Source of the DNA: Andrena cerasifolii
Taxonomy: Eukaryota > Arthropoda > Insecta > Hymenoptera > Andrenidae
DNA: 64,000 nt
Assembly (NCBI RefSeq): GCF_050908995.1
Contig: NC_135121.1
Coordinates: 14,260,001-14,324,000 of the forward strand
Reading direction: 5' to 3'
A program made the position numbers and the translations under genes. The notes beneath the pieces were generated by a model that saw nothing but the letters and a program-made list of their open reading frames with translations, was not told where the DNA came from and did not search any database. Below are positions 11,800 to 24,727 of this stretch, in pieces (positions within the stretch are counted from its first letter, which is position 1; every line of letters begins with the position of its first letter).

Positions 11800-12580
11800 C
11801 TAATTTGCCGAGCATGCATCCTCGACAGCATATTTATTCAATCTTTTCACTTCACCTCGTGTCTCCACATCCCTTAAGGTGTCCGCCACCCCTTTTCTCC
11901 TATCGATCACCATCCTCGCAATTCTCCCACGCACAGAACGCGCGAACCTAATAGACCAGCATTTTCCCGCGGCCGCTAACTCAGCGAACCTTGCCATTTC
12001 ATCAAACCGCGCCCCGCTTGCCGCGGAATATCCTCGAATCGCGGCGGCAAATTTTATTTCTCAGGAACGAACCGCGCAGGCCTGGTCTCTCGCAAATTGA
12101 ATTTCGCCGGGGGCAGCCGCCTCGCGTTCGTATAAAACGCGGCTCATTAGGGCAGCGGGTAGCATTGCTGTACACCGCGGCTATGTTCCATTAACTCGGA
12201 CGTCGCGGGCAAACGGGACGTTTGATAACCGCGGGCAGCAGCTGAAAACGTCCTGCCACGTTTTATCGATGTTTATGCTTACGTCGAACGCCCGTGCGCC
12301 GGAATATCAGCCGCGGAGAGGCCAAATGTGAAATCCAGCCTGACCGTGCGCTACCCCGGTGCAGCGATATTTCTGACGGCGGCATTAACTCGAAACTGGC
12401 CAGCAGCTGCAGCGGGCTTGGATTTTTCCTGCCGCCGCGATTTAACCGGGAAATCACCGTTCCGTCCAGTTGATCTTCCCGCGGTGCTCGGCTACCGTAA
12501 TCACGTTTACGGGCGAGATCATGACTGTTTCGTGGCGTTGATTCGAGTATGGATAAGGTAGATTGCGGAAAGGAGGCCAC
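11800..12580. other. GC-rich patch without convincing exon
   Basis: GC-rich and CpG-rich with frames of 60-105 codons open on both strands at once (11800-12100, 12263-12580). None has a recognisable motif, and simultaneous openness on both strands argues for composition rather than coding. Candidate regulatory or conserved non-coding DNA. Confidence 0.45.
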
Positions 12581-12781
12581 GGGGTTCGGTTACTTTCATT
12601 TTGATCGACAATCTGGTTTTTTGGAATCGTGTGAATGAATGTTGATCGCGTGATAATTAATTTGTGTATTTTCTGGAAGCTTTGCTGGCATTTGAATTTC
12701 TTGGTACAAGTTAGTTGGTCAAGATGTTGCAATGGGTAGATCGAGTAATATTTTGTTGCGTTAGTCTTTGGCTTTGTAATA

Positions 12782-12973
12782 TTAGGCCGGTGCAAAAGTT
12801 CGTTCGCTTTATTAAATGTGAAAATATGTTACAAGTGTTTTTGGGGAAAGTATTTTCCTTGACTATGGCCTCGTGACACTTTTCTGGTAAAAGTACAAGT
12901 AGGTGTAGGGAAAAGGACATTTGTGTAAACTTAAGATCACCTAAGGGTGAGCGAATGAACCTTTACCTAATGG
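12782..12973. mobile_element. Possible mariner-like MITE
   Basis: The left edge TTAGGCCGGTGCAAAAGTTC then GTTCGCT resembles the complement of the right edge near 12950-12973 (GAGCGAATGAACC, TTACCTAATGG). The length of about 190 bp and TTAGG ends fit a short non-autonomous Tc1/mariner-type element, but the arms are imperfect. Confidence 0.35.
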
Positions 12974-14431
12974 ATAATTTTTTTTCTGGACTGAGTTAAT
13001 AAATACAGCTTTGGAAGATGAATGTGTTGCTTGGGTTCGTTACAGTTTAAAGTTCACGAGACTGGCGGTCGAAGTGCGATAGTTTTCTTTTATCACTGAC
13101 CTTTAAAAAATATATTAGTTATGAACAATTGCAATCCTGTTTTTGTACCAGTTCAATCATAAAGGTTTGATACAAACTTTTCCTGTGAACGCACTTAACA
13201 GTACACCCACGCGATTTTTTTTTATTATACGTTACGTTTAAATAATTCTTGATCCTGAACAAAATTTCTGCGAAGACTGACATTTGAAGTAATCTGAGGT
13301 CCCTATTAAATTTTTTTCATTGGGTTTGAATTCAGCGAACTTGTAATAAGCAGGTACGTATTCATAAAAGAAACATAACATTTTCGCTTTTCCAATTTAA
13401 CAGAAGTGTAAGAAGTAGTCGCTGTATAACATTTGCCAAGTATAAAGTGAATGGTTAATTGAAAAATTTAAAAGTAATTTGGTAGTTTAGCGTAACAACG
13501 ATTAGAATATATTGATTTTCTTAGTATTTAAACTTAAACCTATTTCGACGATATTATAACGCAGAAAATTATTTATGCAATGTACAATAAGAACTAATTA
13601 AGAGTTATGTGTTTATCGACATTACAAAACACTGAGTACCACACTAATTCGTCAACATATAATATTACGCGAATAATAATTGCATTTCCTATTTTTCTAG
13701 TTCCTAGTAAGACAATTAACAATTAAATTGAACGAAATGACTTAAAACCCCAAGAGGTCCCTCTGAAATTAGACACGCAATAACTCCTACTACGTAAAAT
13801 CGAGCTTCCAATTTATATATTTCAACAAAGAATACATCAAGTTCTTGCAAATTTACGGCGCGTTCAGTGGTCTAAATAACGTACATCGAGGGAATATTTC
13901 ACGTGTGCTCATTTTCCTTAACTAGCATGATGAAAACACAAGCGTCATTCGTAAACAAATGAGGGTTTACGGTTAAATACCGAATTCGCGATACCAGGCT
14001 GCTGAACTTCAATTAATTTCCCGATTAAATTATTCCCTGGCATCGGTCCACGCCACGGAAGCCTCTATATTTTCTCCACGAAAGAAGACTGAAATATAAT
14101 AGGTCGGTTTCTGGGGACCAAGCTCAATGCGCGAAACGTAAATTTCCATTCGTGTAGTTAGGATAATTAAACAGGCGAGCTCCATTGCGAAGGATCTCAT
14201 TCCGCATTTCACGTTTCGGTCGTTGCCTCCACTTCTGCTTAAAACAATCACTGCTGCATCGCCCATACACAGGTGGCAGTCTTATCCACGCGATTACTAC
14301 TTAGAAATATTAATTTAGACAGTTATAACCGATGTTAATCCTCTCCTAGTGGAAACAGAGCCACTTTGATACATCACAGATATCAAGTTGCGCGCGGTAC
14401 TTATGTATTATTAGTATTACATAATTACTTC
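12974..14431. other. No gene seen
   Basis: AT-rich DNA with many runs of A/T. The only frames above 75 codons (14030-14266, minus) lack any motif. Confidence 0.6.
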
Positions 14432-14869
14432 TTACAAGGGAAGATCCCGAACGCAAAAATTCAAAAAATTCTGAAACTCTGTGAATATGTAGGGGATTTC
14501 CTCCTGATTATAACGCAATTTTTCTTTGCTGCCCAATTTCACTCGAAGGGGGTGAAATTAACCCCTGAAAATTCGGCTATTTTCCCATTTTGTGTTATAA
14601 CTCGCGAACTGTAAGAGATAGGAAAAAAGTTTCAAGACAAAAGTTACTTCTTTTAATTAGATCTATCATTTGGTAAAAAATGATTTTGCAGTTCACGAGT
14701 TATAGCACAAAATCGGAAAATAACCGGATTTTCGGGGGTTAATTACATCATCGTAGGTTGAATTCGGGCAGCAAACGAAAATTGCGTTATAATCACGAGG
14801 AAATTTCCTACATATTTACAAAGTTTCAGAATTTTTTGAATTTCCCGGTTCGGGATGTTTCCTTGCTGG
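14432..14869. mobile_element. Foldback element family B, copy 1
   Basis: The left end (ACAAGGGAAGATCCCGAAC, ATTCAAAAAATTCTGAAAC) is the inverse of the right end (GTTTCAGAATTTTTTGAATT, GTTCGGGATGTTTCCTTG). Pairing runs through most of the element (GGGGGTGAAATTAACCCC, TGTTATAACTCGCGAACTG). A second copy is at 19608-20009. Frames read here are repeat artefacts. Confidence 0.85.
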
Positions 14870-17590
14870 AACAAGTAAGAATTTTAGATTATCACCGGAT
14901 CAGAATCTAATGTGGAAGCTCATTTTGTGGAATTTTTATGGGAATGGACTTTGCATTCGACGTAGCGTTCAAAATTCATTAAAGAGTTGGTAAAAAGTAA
15001 GTTTACTTATAAGTAGAATTACTGTATAAGCTCTGATAGAAATTTTAACAAATGTAGCACGACCGTCAAAACGAGCATTGCTCGATAATGTGTTCTCCGT
15101 TAAATCATTATGATCTGCGCGAAAATTTTGTTTTATTCAGGTTAGATGTATGTGCATTGCAATCGAGTTGAAACGCCAGTAATTATTGATAATAGAATTT
15201 CTTCGACGAACAGCAATCTCTTTGCAGTCAAGCCGCAAATGACGATTAATTTGAAACCCGTTATAACGAGGCTCGCTCGCATTTAGTGTGGCTACGATTT
15301 GCGAATTTCGAAGCATTTCGCTGTGGGAATTGTGGAATTTTAAAATTCACGATGCAAACTGTTTCGTGTCTATATTTTCATCCCCTATTTCGGAATTTTG
15401 AATGTTTCGTCGCTTGAAATCGTCAAATTATTAACTTCGTCTAAATTCCTTTGTTAATCTCAATTTACATTCAGTCGCGACTCTTTTTCTTCGTAAACTA
15501 ACAACTAAATCGTCTCGCCATTTAATTTTCGGTAGTCGAGTCAAGCTGTTTTGACGCCTTTTAATGTTACTTTGTGTAAATGTAGGTAAATGTAGGAAAC
15601 TGCAGGCGATCCTATAATTTAATTTCTGATTACATGTCATTACAGAATTTACAGAGTATAAATCTTCACGTTACTGGAACAATATCCAACAATTAATAAA
15701 GATAACAACATCTTTATTATGCAGAGGGAATAAAATAATACGTAAAACAGAAATAAATTCAATTATTCTAAATAGCGAGATACAGTAGTGTACTTATAAT
15801 AGAATAAACACTATCACGTAACGTAATAATTTCAAGTAAATGAAATAATTGCTTCTTAAACGAAACATCCATATTCTATGCTTCAATGAATCTTTCATTA
15901 TCGTCGCACGGATTGCTGAATTCTCATAAAACAATCCCGTTTCGGTCCATTAAGTAGTATCGATCTGTTAAACGGGCCTGCAAACATTTAACAATAATGA
16001 ATGCTTAATAATTAAACTAAATGTTTTATAATGACCGAATTAAGCTCATGCTCGTTTGCACGAAATATTGTGCATTCCGGATCATTCAAACGCAAGTGGA
16101 TCGATGATAGTGAATCACATTAGATTTAAGTTCAGGAATTTAGCGCGCAGCGAATAGAATTACTGTCTGGCATAAATTAATTGTGGCCGACACAGAGGGT
16201 TGCACGTGTTACGTAAGGCTAATAATTCACTTCTCGCAAAACTGCCAGACGCAAGTAGCAATAATAGACGATAAATAATAGTTTGCAGTTCCAAATAACA
16301 CATAGCTTTGGATAAAAATTTGGATAAAAAAAAGAGTTAATAGACTATAAACACTACTCATGAAGTAATATAAATCGAAAATTCTCTTACAAATGGCTGA
16401 AATAACTTTAAAACGGATCCTTTGTTTACTGGCTTATAAATTTAACGTGAAATGTAATTATTTATAAATGGAATGTATAAAATTCTTAATAGATACATAA
16501 TATATTATTATATCTGATGAAAGTAATAAATTGTGGATTTATTTATGAATATTTATGTATGCACAAATATAAATTATTTGGGTTTCAAACAGGTATGGAG
16601 ATAGACACATATAAACACAGATTCTCGCATGAAATATTGAATCTAAGTACATGTGAATATATTTTTAGAACTACATTGTTTTAATGTGCAACAAATTACA
16701 GTTTCATTTTCGACTTTAATTTTCTTATCTACCGCTGAAAATCACTTTAATTTGCACTAGGTAGATTCTGGAAATTATGAAGTAATGGGATTTATAATAT
16801 TAATTAATTGTCCTGCGTTTCAGTCCTCAATTCCGCTTTACATTTCATCTATTCTTGCTGTTACGATTTCACTAACAACGACGGAATAATAATGTAAATG
16901 TCAGCTTATAAACAAAATAGAACCATGCGTGAATAAAGCTTTTTGAAAAATAAAGCGAAGAATATTAAGAATTCCGTATTTAATTCGCCAATTCACGTTG
17001 AAGTGCGATACAAAACTCGATCTCGAAACCAATTCCCTCTTGAGGGATATCGTTACATTCAATCTATCCATTAGAATCAGACGATTATTCAGCGCGGTTC
17101 AATTTACCAAGACAATAACAGTGTTCGATAATTTTGTTATCAAGCAGATATTACCATCGCGTTGAAGCATTACTGGCTACGTTATCATTATCACATCGAT
17201 CTTCCAATTAAGTGAATCTCGAGATTACTTCAAGTAATCGTCAGTTTACCTCGTCAATTACTGCAACCAGTACGTGTGCTTTTATACTTTAAAGTACTTT
17301 ACACTCTCGTCGCACAGAGATAAGACGAGAATTTAAATTTCAAAATGCACCTTCTGTTTTTTAATAACTCGTGTCCAAGCTTTTTTCAACAGTAACACTA
17401 TTAGCTTCTCAGAAAAGGCGTTGGAAAGTTATGAAACACTACTTTGTATACATAATTAACTATATTACTCATGTAAATATATGTATCTGAATCTGATATT
17501 CTGCTAACGAAATCCCAATTCGTTTTGTCACCTACATTTTTGTTATTCCCTTTCTATGTGACTTTGTATCTCCACAAAATTTCATAAAAT
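14870..17590. other. No gene seen
   Basis: About 2.7 kb of AT-rich DNA, especially 15650-17580, with frequent stops in all frames. No repeat unit, RNA gene or exon-like block was recognised. Confidence 0.6.
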
Positions 17591-17903
17591 ATACAGGGTG
17601 GGCCAAAAATCAACTCGCACCTTCGCAGAACAAGGGTTCAATTTTATTTCACCACAGTTGATTTATAAGAAAAGCAAAAACTGAGTGAGCAGAAAAATGC
17701 GACGACAGAGAAGATCAGGTATTAAAGTAGAGGAGTGGTGTCAAGTTTGTCTCGAACTGTGATTGGGTGAATAAAATTTCAAAATCAATATCTGAACATC
17801 TTTCTGGCTATTTACAGTGCACCTGTGTTTACAATTTTTAGTGGGAATATATTTAAACGGAAATATATTTACAGAGCGACAGGACTTTTGTCGCACCCTG
17901 TAT
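17591..17903. mobile_element. Short element with TACAGGGTG inverted ends
   Basis: ATACAGGGTG opens the element and CACCCTGTAT closes it. Inward similarity continues (CAAAAATCAACTCGC against the inverse of GCGACAGGACTTTTGTCG). It is 313 bp without a transposase frame. Such CAGGGTG termini are common among arthropod DNA transposons. Single ends of the same kind occur near 2984 and 43967. Confidence 0.6.
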
Positions 17904-18622
17904 GCAAGGACTTTCCAGCTGATCGGATGAATTTCGTGTTTAATTCCTCCGTACACTCGCGTGCCCACGAAATAATATGTAAATGCGTTGCGGCTTGGGT
18001 CAGGCGAATGGCGACGTGAACGCGACGATTGACAAGCGAGAAAAGGGAAATGCCTTCTCTCTTCGTCATTTACAGTCACCACGTGTCCAACAGCACACTC
18101 CGTATTGAACTCTCGCCCCTTTGTACAATAATCAATCGATCAGTCATCAACTGATGGTTGAATGGGTAGACCGTGGCGCGAAACTTCTTTCTGGTCTAAA
18201 CAGCCATGAGAGCTGCGGAATTCACGCGTTTTCCCGTTCATCCCACCGTTTCGATCGATTTTCTGGCTAGGTTGAATCAGACGTGCTGGAAAATTGATGG
18301 AAAACTGTGGGGAAGGGAATTAAAGTATTTTGACTACTATCCATCGAAACTGGTTATTATTATTTAGCATTCGAACTGTGAGTCTGGTACAAACTGGTAT
18401 AAATATAATATTCTGCTGACACAGGCTCGCGATATATTTCGAATAACGTTTCTTCAGCATAACTTACGTGGAAAGGCCAGAGCTAAGAACACACATGTTT
18501 ATATAAAATTTTAAGGCTCGCCGTTCAAGAAATATCCTCCCTCTTTTTTGGACGCAACTAGTGATTAGTTTTCGAAATATTTGCCTTTGAAAAATCAGTT
18601 ATTAATAACTTGTGCGAATTGA
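17904..18622. other. No gene seen
   Basis: Mixed composition; frames of 60-113 codons on both strands overlap the CAGGGTG element's edge and carry no motif. Confidence 0.5.
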
Positions 18623-18700
18623 AGGTACCTAACGGGAATCGATCCAGCAACCTCAGGATTCACGAGTCAACGCTTTACACGCACTGCCACTGTATTGCCA
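18623..18700 (-). tRNA. tRNA-like sequence (Thr-like), pseudogene or SINE head
   Basis: Read on the minus strand, it has an A-box-like TGGCAGTGCGTG and a B-box GGATCGATTCC one base off the GGTTCGANTCC consensus. Box spacing, length (78 nt) and order fit a tRNA. The middle reads GACTCGTGAATC, which would place a CGT (Thr) anticodon. Spaced matches to the general eukaryotic tRNA-Thr layout (GTGGC, AAAGCG, TCCCG) support this. The anticodon and acceptor stems do not pair well, so it is probably a decayed tRNA or the 5' end of a tRNA-derived SINE, not a working tRNA gene. Confidence 0.55.
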
Positions 18701-19607
18701 GAAATATGTGACACTGTTAGCGAACGCATTAATTATTAAGTAGCTTGTTACGTTGAAAATTAGAAAAGTAAGCGATGCGAATGTTATTACTTACAATTAG
18801 TACTGAACGAATTAGCAATGGAGTTAATAATAATACTGCTCCGGAATATTTTGAATATGAAAACAAATTTCGAAATTAATCTTACTACTTTGTAAAGGTT
18901 CTCAGAGAAACATTTTATTTTTATTGTATGTTATTAGTTGGATAGAACGGTCAATTAGTTATATTGTATATCAGTACTTGTTTACGATCGTTAATTATAA
19001 CTCGCGAAAATACCTAAGTAGTTAATTCTTTTTTACTCGCGAACTAATTTTTCCACCGAGGTTCCGTAAATTGACTTAATTAAAATTGGATAAAATTTAA
19101 GCTCCAGAGCGCTCTCAAATGCCCTCAGAAGTCAAACTCGGCTGAAGTTGATAAGGTTAAGTATCATTCGTTTTATTCAGCTCAGAGAATGGTTGCCCTA
19201 TAAATCCTCAACACCCTGTGCAAGTTGCGTCTGCATTTTCCAAACAGTGTCTAGGCCTAACCCAGACACAACCCGGAGCAATTTATTCCAAGAGATTTTT
19301 AATAATATTGAGGCATTTTATCCATCAGAGAAATAAATAGAAGTTTACATTGTCAATTTAAAGGTACCTAGAACCGTTCCTAATATAACATATCTTTCAT
19401 GTTACATAAATTTCATTACAAATTAAAAATTGTTCAGGTCAGGCATAATAACAGCTACATTATACTAATTGTTATTGGTTTTGTATTATATGATGGAATA
19501 AAGACGATTCATTATTATTAGTATTCTTCAAATATATTAAAATTGTCCGAAAAAACACATTATGTTGCTGATCTAACACATTTGGATCGTCCAGCATTAC
19601 CTACGAC
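18701..19607. other. No gene seen
   Basis: AT-rich. A 62-codon frame at 19148-19336 carries no recognisable feature. Confidence 0.55.
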
Positions 19608-20009
19608 TCACAAAGGAACATCCCGAACCCGAAAATTTGAAAAATTCTGAAACTTTGTGAATATGTAGGGAATTTCCTCCCGATTACAACGGAATTTTTG
19701 TTTGCTGCCCAAATTCACTCTAAGGTGGTGTAACTGACTCCTGAAAATCCGGTTATTTTCCGATTTTGTGTTATAACTCATGAAATATAAAATAATTTTT
19801 TACCAAATGCTAGATTTAATTAAAAGTAGTAACTTTTGTCTTAAAACTTTTTTCTATTTCTTACAGTTCGCGAGTTATAACAGAAAATCGGAAAATAGCC
19901 GAATTTTCAGGGGTTAATTTCACCCCCTTCGAGTGAATTTGGGTAGCAAACAAATTCAGAAAGTTTCAGAATTTTTTGAATTTTCGGGTTCGGGATCTTC
20001 CCTTGTCAG
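19608..20009. mobile_element. Foldback element family B, copy 2
   Basis: Left end CTCACAAAGGAACATCCCGA; right end TTCGGGATCTTCCCTTGTCAG. The arms match copy 1 at 14432-14869 block for block, including CCGGTTATTTTCCGATTTTG and the TTCTGAAACTTTGTGAATAT terminus. It is about 0.40 kb with no transposase. Confidence 0.85.
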
Positions 20010-20718
20010 AGATGGGAAAATTTTTAGTTAACTAAAATTTCGAATAAAGAATAAAAGTCAAAAAAAAAAATTATTCCTCACGTGTCGAATAAAATCAATG
20101 TTTTTATTCGACGAGAATTTCAACTTGAGCGTCGAATACAAAAATTAATTTTATTCGTCGCGTTAAAGCAACTTTTATTCGATCCGTTCTTAAACTAATT
20201 TTTCATTCGGTTAATGCCCAACTCTGCTACGAGTCTACAGACAATTTTTATGAAATGTGATTATACTCGATGAAAGACACGGAGTTTCAAACCACTTTCT
20301 TCGTTCCTAAGGAAATCACGAATGTCACTAGCTGCAGCAAAAGAATCAATTTGGATAAAACTGACGCGATTGTCTACGGCGAGGTATTTGGTTCCCTTTG
20401 TCCGCGGATAATTCGATATATGGCTGAAGCCTTCGCTTCACTCCCGATGCCGAGTGTCGGCGGTACTGTCAAAGTGTCTTTTTTATAGGCGGAGGGAGAA
20501 TAATAGGTGAAAATAATACGTCAAGCCAACTGAATGCGACAGCTCGGCGCTGCAGTGTTCAGCTTGTCCATCCTCTACTCGCGCGTACACCTAGTGATCC
20601 CGGCGAAATAGCGTCGCGGGCGATGTCGATACTTTCGTGGAAGACATGCAGTTTTGTTAACACATATTCTGTTCCCGACGACAACTCCGTTGAATGGATT
20701 CGATGGTAATTAACTGAA
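20010..20718. other. No certain gene; one 72-codon frame
   Basis: Bases 20030-20200 hold several ATTCGACG-type words in A/T-rich DNA. An ATG frame at 20270-20488 (begins MKDTEFQTTFFVPKE, ends VKVSFL) has fairly balanced codons but no known motif and no splice partners. I do not call it a gene. Confidence 0.35.
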
Positions 20719-21000
20719 TAATTGAAGGGTCGGATGCAATAAGGGGACTAGCTCTCCAAAATGGGAAAAATTATTGTCCAAATGAACAATTTTTTGTTTA
20801 TAATTTTTAGCTCGAATAGTAATGATTGGATAAACAAACTGTAAACAGAAAAAATGTGTGTCGTGACGAGCTTTACAACGCTATATTTTTTTAAAATTCA
20901 GTTTAACAGCATTTAATTTTCCAATCTTTCTTAGCGATTGGACAATTATTTTTCCCATTTTCGATCGCTAGTCCCCTCATTGCATCCGATCCTTCAATTA
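20719..21000. mobile_element. Hairpin MITE, 282 bp
   Basis: The left TAATTGAAGGGTCGGATGCA then AAGGGGACTAGC is inverted at the right (GCTAGTCCCCTCATTGCATC then CGATCCTTCAATTA). Inner matches ATGGGAAAAATTATTGTCC and its complement extend the arms to about 70 bp. No coding capacity. Confidence 0.8.
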
Positions 21001-24000
21001 ATTACAATTAGAATAATAATAAATTCCATAACAAACATATATGAATCTTTGGCTACCAGTTTGCGTGTATGCTATGGAGTGTAGTTTGCGTTGCTCACTA
21101 TTTGAATGTTTGGTATGTTTCTGATGAATGTTTCAATCTAAAGTTGTTAGAGTTTGATCATGAACTCGTTGGAGCTTGAATGTATACTTGAAGAATGTTG
21201 AATGTGTACCGTTTGAAGTTTGAACATGCGTGTTTGAAGGGCTGAATGTGTACGGAACAGTTTACTACTTGAAGTTAAGCATTTGAAGTTGGAAAATTGC
21301 TTTCCACTGACGCGTCTATAATCCACGGACCTAGAAACGAAAATATAATTCTGCTTCATAAAACGCAGATATGTACGTTGTTTAGTTTCCCCCATTACTG
21401 AGACCTAACACTGCGATAGCAATATTAATACAGAAAAATAGATATTTCTCTACCTCAATTTCCATTAATGATCGCTAAATGAAAATTCAATTTTACATCG
21501 GCAGAAAAATTTCAAACACCAATTAAGTTCATCTTCAACATTTCCTTTACCTTTCATTTCGAACATTCCGAAAATGACAAACAATTACGATTATTAAAGC
21601 TTGTTCAGAATTAACAGAAATAATTTCTTAATAAATATAATACATAATTCCTATTCTCTCTTATGTTGAAAGCTTCTCGCAATGTGAAATTTTGAAAAGA
21701 AAAATTTCGATATTTTCAGTTGGTGATTTATTTTTAACAACGATGGTGCGTGTACAGCGTAGTGGAAACGGGGCTGTGTAGGAAAGAAAGACAATAAGGC
21801 GGGGTTGAATGTAAGTTAGGAAGGACTTGTTGGTCTTAGGGAATGGTATCCGGAGGATTTTATGCTGTGTTGAGTGAAACTCAACGGAATATGTAACGAA
21901 GCGCTGACTGTCTGAGAAAGACGAGTCAGCAATCTCGCCGTCTGATTGAAAATTTTGTATTATTCACCAGACGAGAGTGCAGCTCGAGAATCTTCACGCA
22001 CGACCCTCTGTCATTTCTGGTTTAAGTTTAAACATTTACACAGACATTTTCTGAGAAATGCACAATGCTGCTAATCAAATGATTAAAAACTACTGGTTGT
22101 AATAATAAATACTTTCTTTTATTTATCGCTGATAAATAAACTATGCTTTAAGCATCGTGAAAATACAGTGATATTAAAGGGAGAGTTTAGATTTGTTGAA
22201 ATTTGAGATGTTTAAATCTTAGAAGTACGGTGGAAGTAAAAATGATTTATAAATTATAAACAATGAAAGCAGTCGATGCGAGGATAAACTTCCATTTATT
22301 CGTTGAATGGAATGCTCGAAAAATAATAAATATTTTACCACCAGGCTTTCATTAAACATACACGTATATCAGAGAGCGATGTAGAATTATATTTTGATGC
22401 GTGGGAAGGGGCAACAAAGAAATTTTGTACAACGAAAAACGAAATTGTAGAATTAACCCGCTACGCGTATACATTTCTCTTTTCAGCGTACAATTTCGCA
22501 AGAAATTTATTTCTGGCACAAAATTCTGCAGTCAATTTTCTAAATGGAAAGAGCCCCGGCTTGTCTCTAATACGAATAACCTGCTCTCCAATTAAATACG
22601 TGTCAGCGTTACATGTACTTACTCTGGAGGGGGAAGATTAAAAACGTCGCTCGCTACTTGAATGAGATCTACCAATATTAACTGCTGCGCGCTTCCCACG
22701 ACGTGAAATTCCAGTTTTTGCACTGAATGTTGCAATGATAAATAGTAAATGTAATAAATAGCTTTGACGGATTTTTAAAGGTTGAAGTGATGTCGGTGCC
22801 CTAAATGAATCACGTTTCTGTTACTATTTCGTTTCATTTTCGCTTCGAATTCGTGCGATATTTTTCGGAAACAATATTTCAAAAAACGAATATTGATTAT
22901 TATTATCAGACAGTTCTTCCTACAGTATTAACGATTTCATTCAATGAATCTAATTCACTGGATTCAACTATGTAATTCTATAGTTGATACATAATGATAC
23001 TTAGCACTATTTATTTCAAACCTCTATTAGGTTGAACCTCTAATTTGGTTCCTCAAAATATGCAGGAAGAAGACAAGTTACAAAAAAATTTATTCACAAT
23101 ATACTATACTACTTAATAATATGCGAAATCATTTGTAGCACCTTCTAAAAATTCTGTTTGTGAAAAAATTAAAGAAAAGGCTAATTTCAAAATATAGAAA
23201 ATTGAAAAGATGTTAAAATACACAAAAAGAAATAATACACTAAAAACTGGGTAAAATTATAGGAAAAGAACACAAAACAACTTCATTTTGTGACATAGGC
23301 ACCTAAGAGAGAAAACGTAGACAGCTATTTCCAGATCACTAAAACCTCTATAACGTCCGATACTTACGACTGATCTATTAACTTATAATTGCACCCCGAG
23401 GTAATTTTAGAATCCGTCGTGTACTTGACGACCCTTTTACGAGCGTAACCGAAACCCTTGTTCTGTCGATATGAAATCAAACGACACACTTGTCTACGCA
23501 ATTCACTTAAGGTTCGCCCAAATGCTCCTGGCATGCGAGCACACCCCGCCCCTCCCCTCCCCCTCGCTCTCTCGAGGATAACTGATATTAGTAATTTCAT
23601 CGGGGTTCCGTCTAATCCCCAGCTCATTACTCGCTCACCGTCGTCGAGTATCCAACTCTCAAAGGGCGAGCCCTATTAACGTGACTTCGTGAGCTGCGAC
23701 CGCATAAACTTACTCGTACAAATTATGTACAAGATGCATCGCCTTCATAAACAAACCGCGTGCCCCGCGGTGTTTAACTTGAAAGGGAAAGTGAGGGTGG
23801 TCGATGAACGTTGTAACTCAAGCAGTTACTTTCGTTAATATTCGGTCCTCCTATAAGTAACGCTGTCTTTCTGAGTTTATAACAATATGTATAAATTGGT
23901 AAGAGACCACGTTATAATGGAAAATCACGAAGAACGAGGGAGATGTGTTGAATTCTTATTTTGAAAAAAAAGCAACGAATTTTCGAAATAACAGATTTCT

Positions 24001-24417
24001 AATATTACTTTGGCGGACAGGATGGTTTATTTAGTTGCAGCATATCTATAACATAGTTTGAAAAGCAACGTTGGATGTATTTGCGATGCATTTACCGGTG
24101 GCTGACTACATACTGGGCGTTACTACTTGTTCACTTTATTTGGTACTGAAATACTTTTTTCCCATGATTGATTAGGATTTTTTCATGGTGGATAGTACCA
24201 TCTTGATTATATCATATGATTTTCTCAACAAGTAGTAGAATATAAACGTGGGTATTGGAAAATACATGGTATTGTTTGAAAAAATCAGAATGAGCTACAT
24301 CTATCCATTTGGAAAGAAATAAACTCAATGATGTAATGTCTCTCTTTAAATCGAATAATCTATCAAATGCCAAAGTTTTATGTCTACTTTGGTTTTAGGG
24401 ATGTTAACCTACACGAT
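21001..24417. other. No gene seen
   Basis: About 3.4 kb, mainly AT-rich. A slightly GC-richer stretch at 23360-23830 has overlapping frames on both strands (73-87 codons) but no motif. Nothing repeated was recognised. Confidence 0.5.
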
Positions 24418-24527
24418 AACAATACTTCTATTCCAATACTACACTTAATATTACTCTTAAATCTCGTTTTTTTATAACAATACTTCTATCCCAATACTAC
24501 ACTTAATATTACTCTTAAATCTCGTCT
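24418..24527. repeat. 58-bp tandem duplication
   Basis: The block ACAATACTTCTATTCCAATA through AATCTCGT occurs twice with a 58-bp period and only one or two differences, so it is recent. Confidence 0.85.
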
Positions 24528-24727
24528 TCACTTTTAGGACACTTTCTACCAATTCGAACTTCGCACATCCCCAAATAATCCCCAACTTTGAAATGTTAAA
24601 TCGCAAGGGTTCTCTCTCGCGCGATGACCAGCCAATAAATCCGCCGACGAGGGGAACGCTTACACCGCTACTCAACTAAATCGATCATCCACCAGGCCCG
24701 TCTAACGGTGCACCTCCTCTGTTTCAG

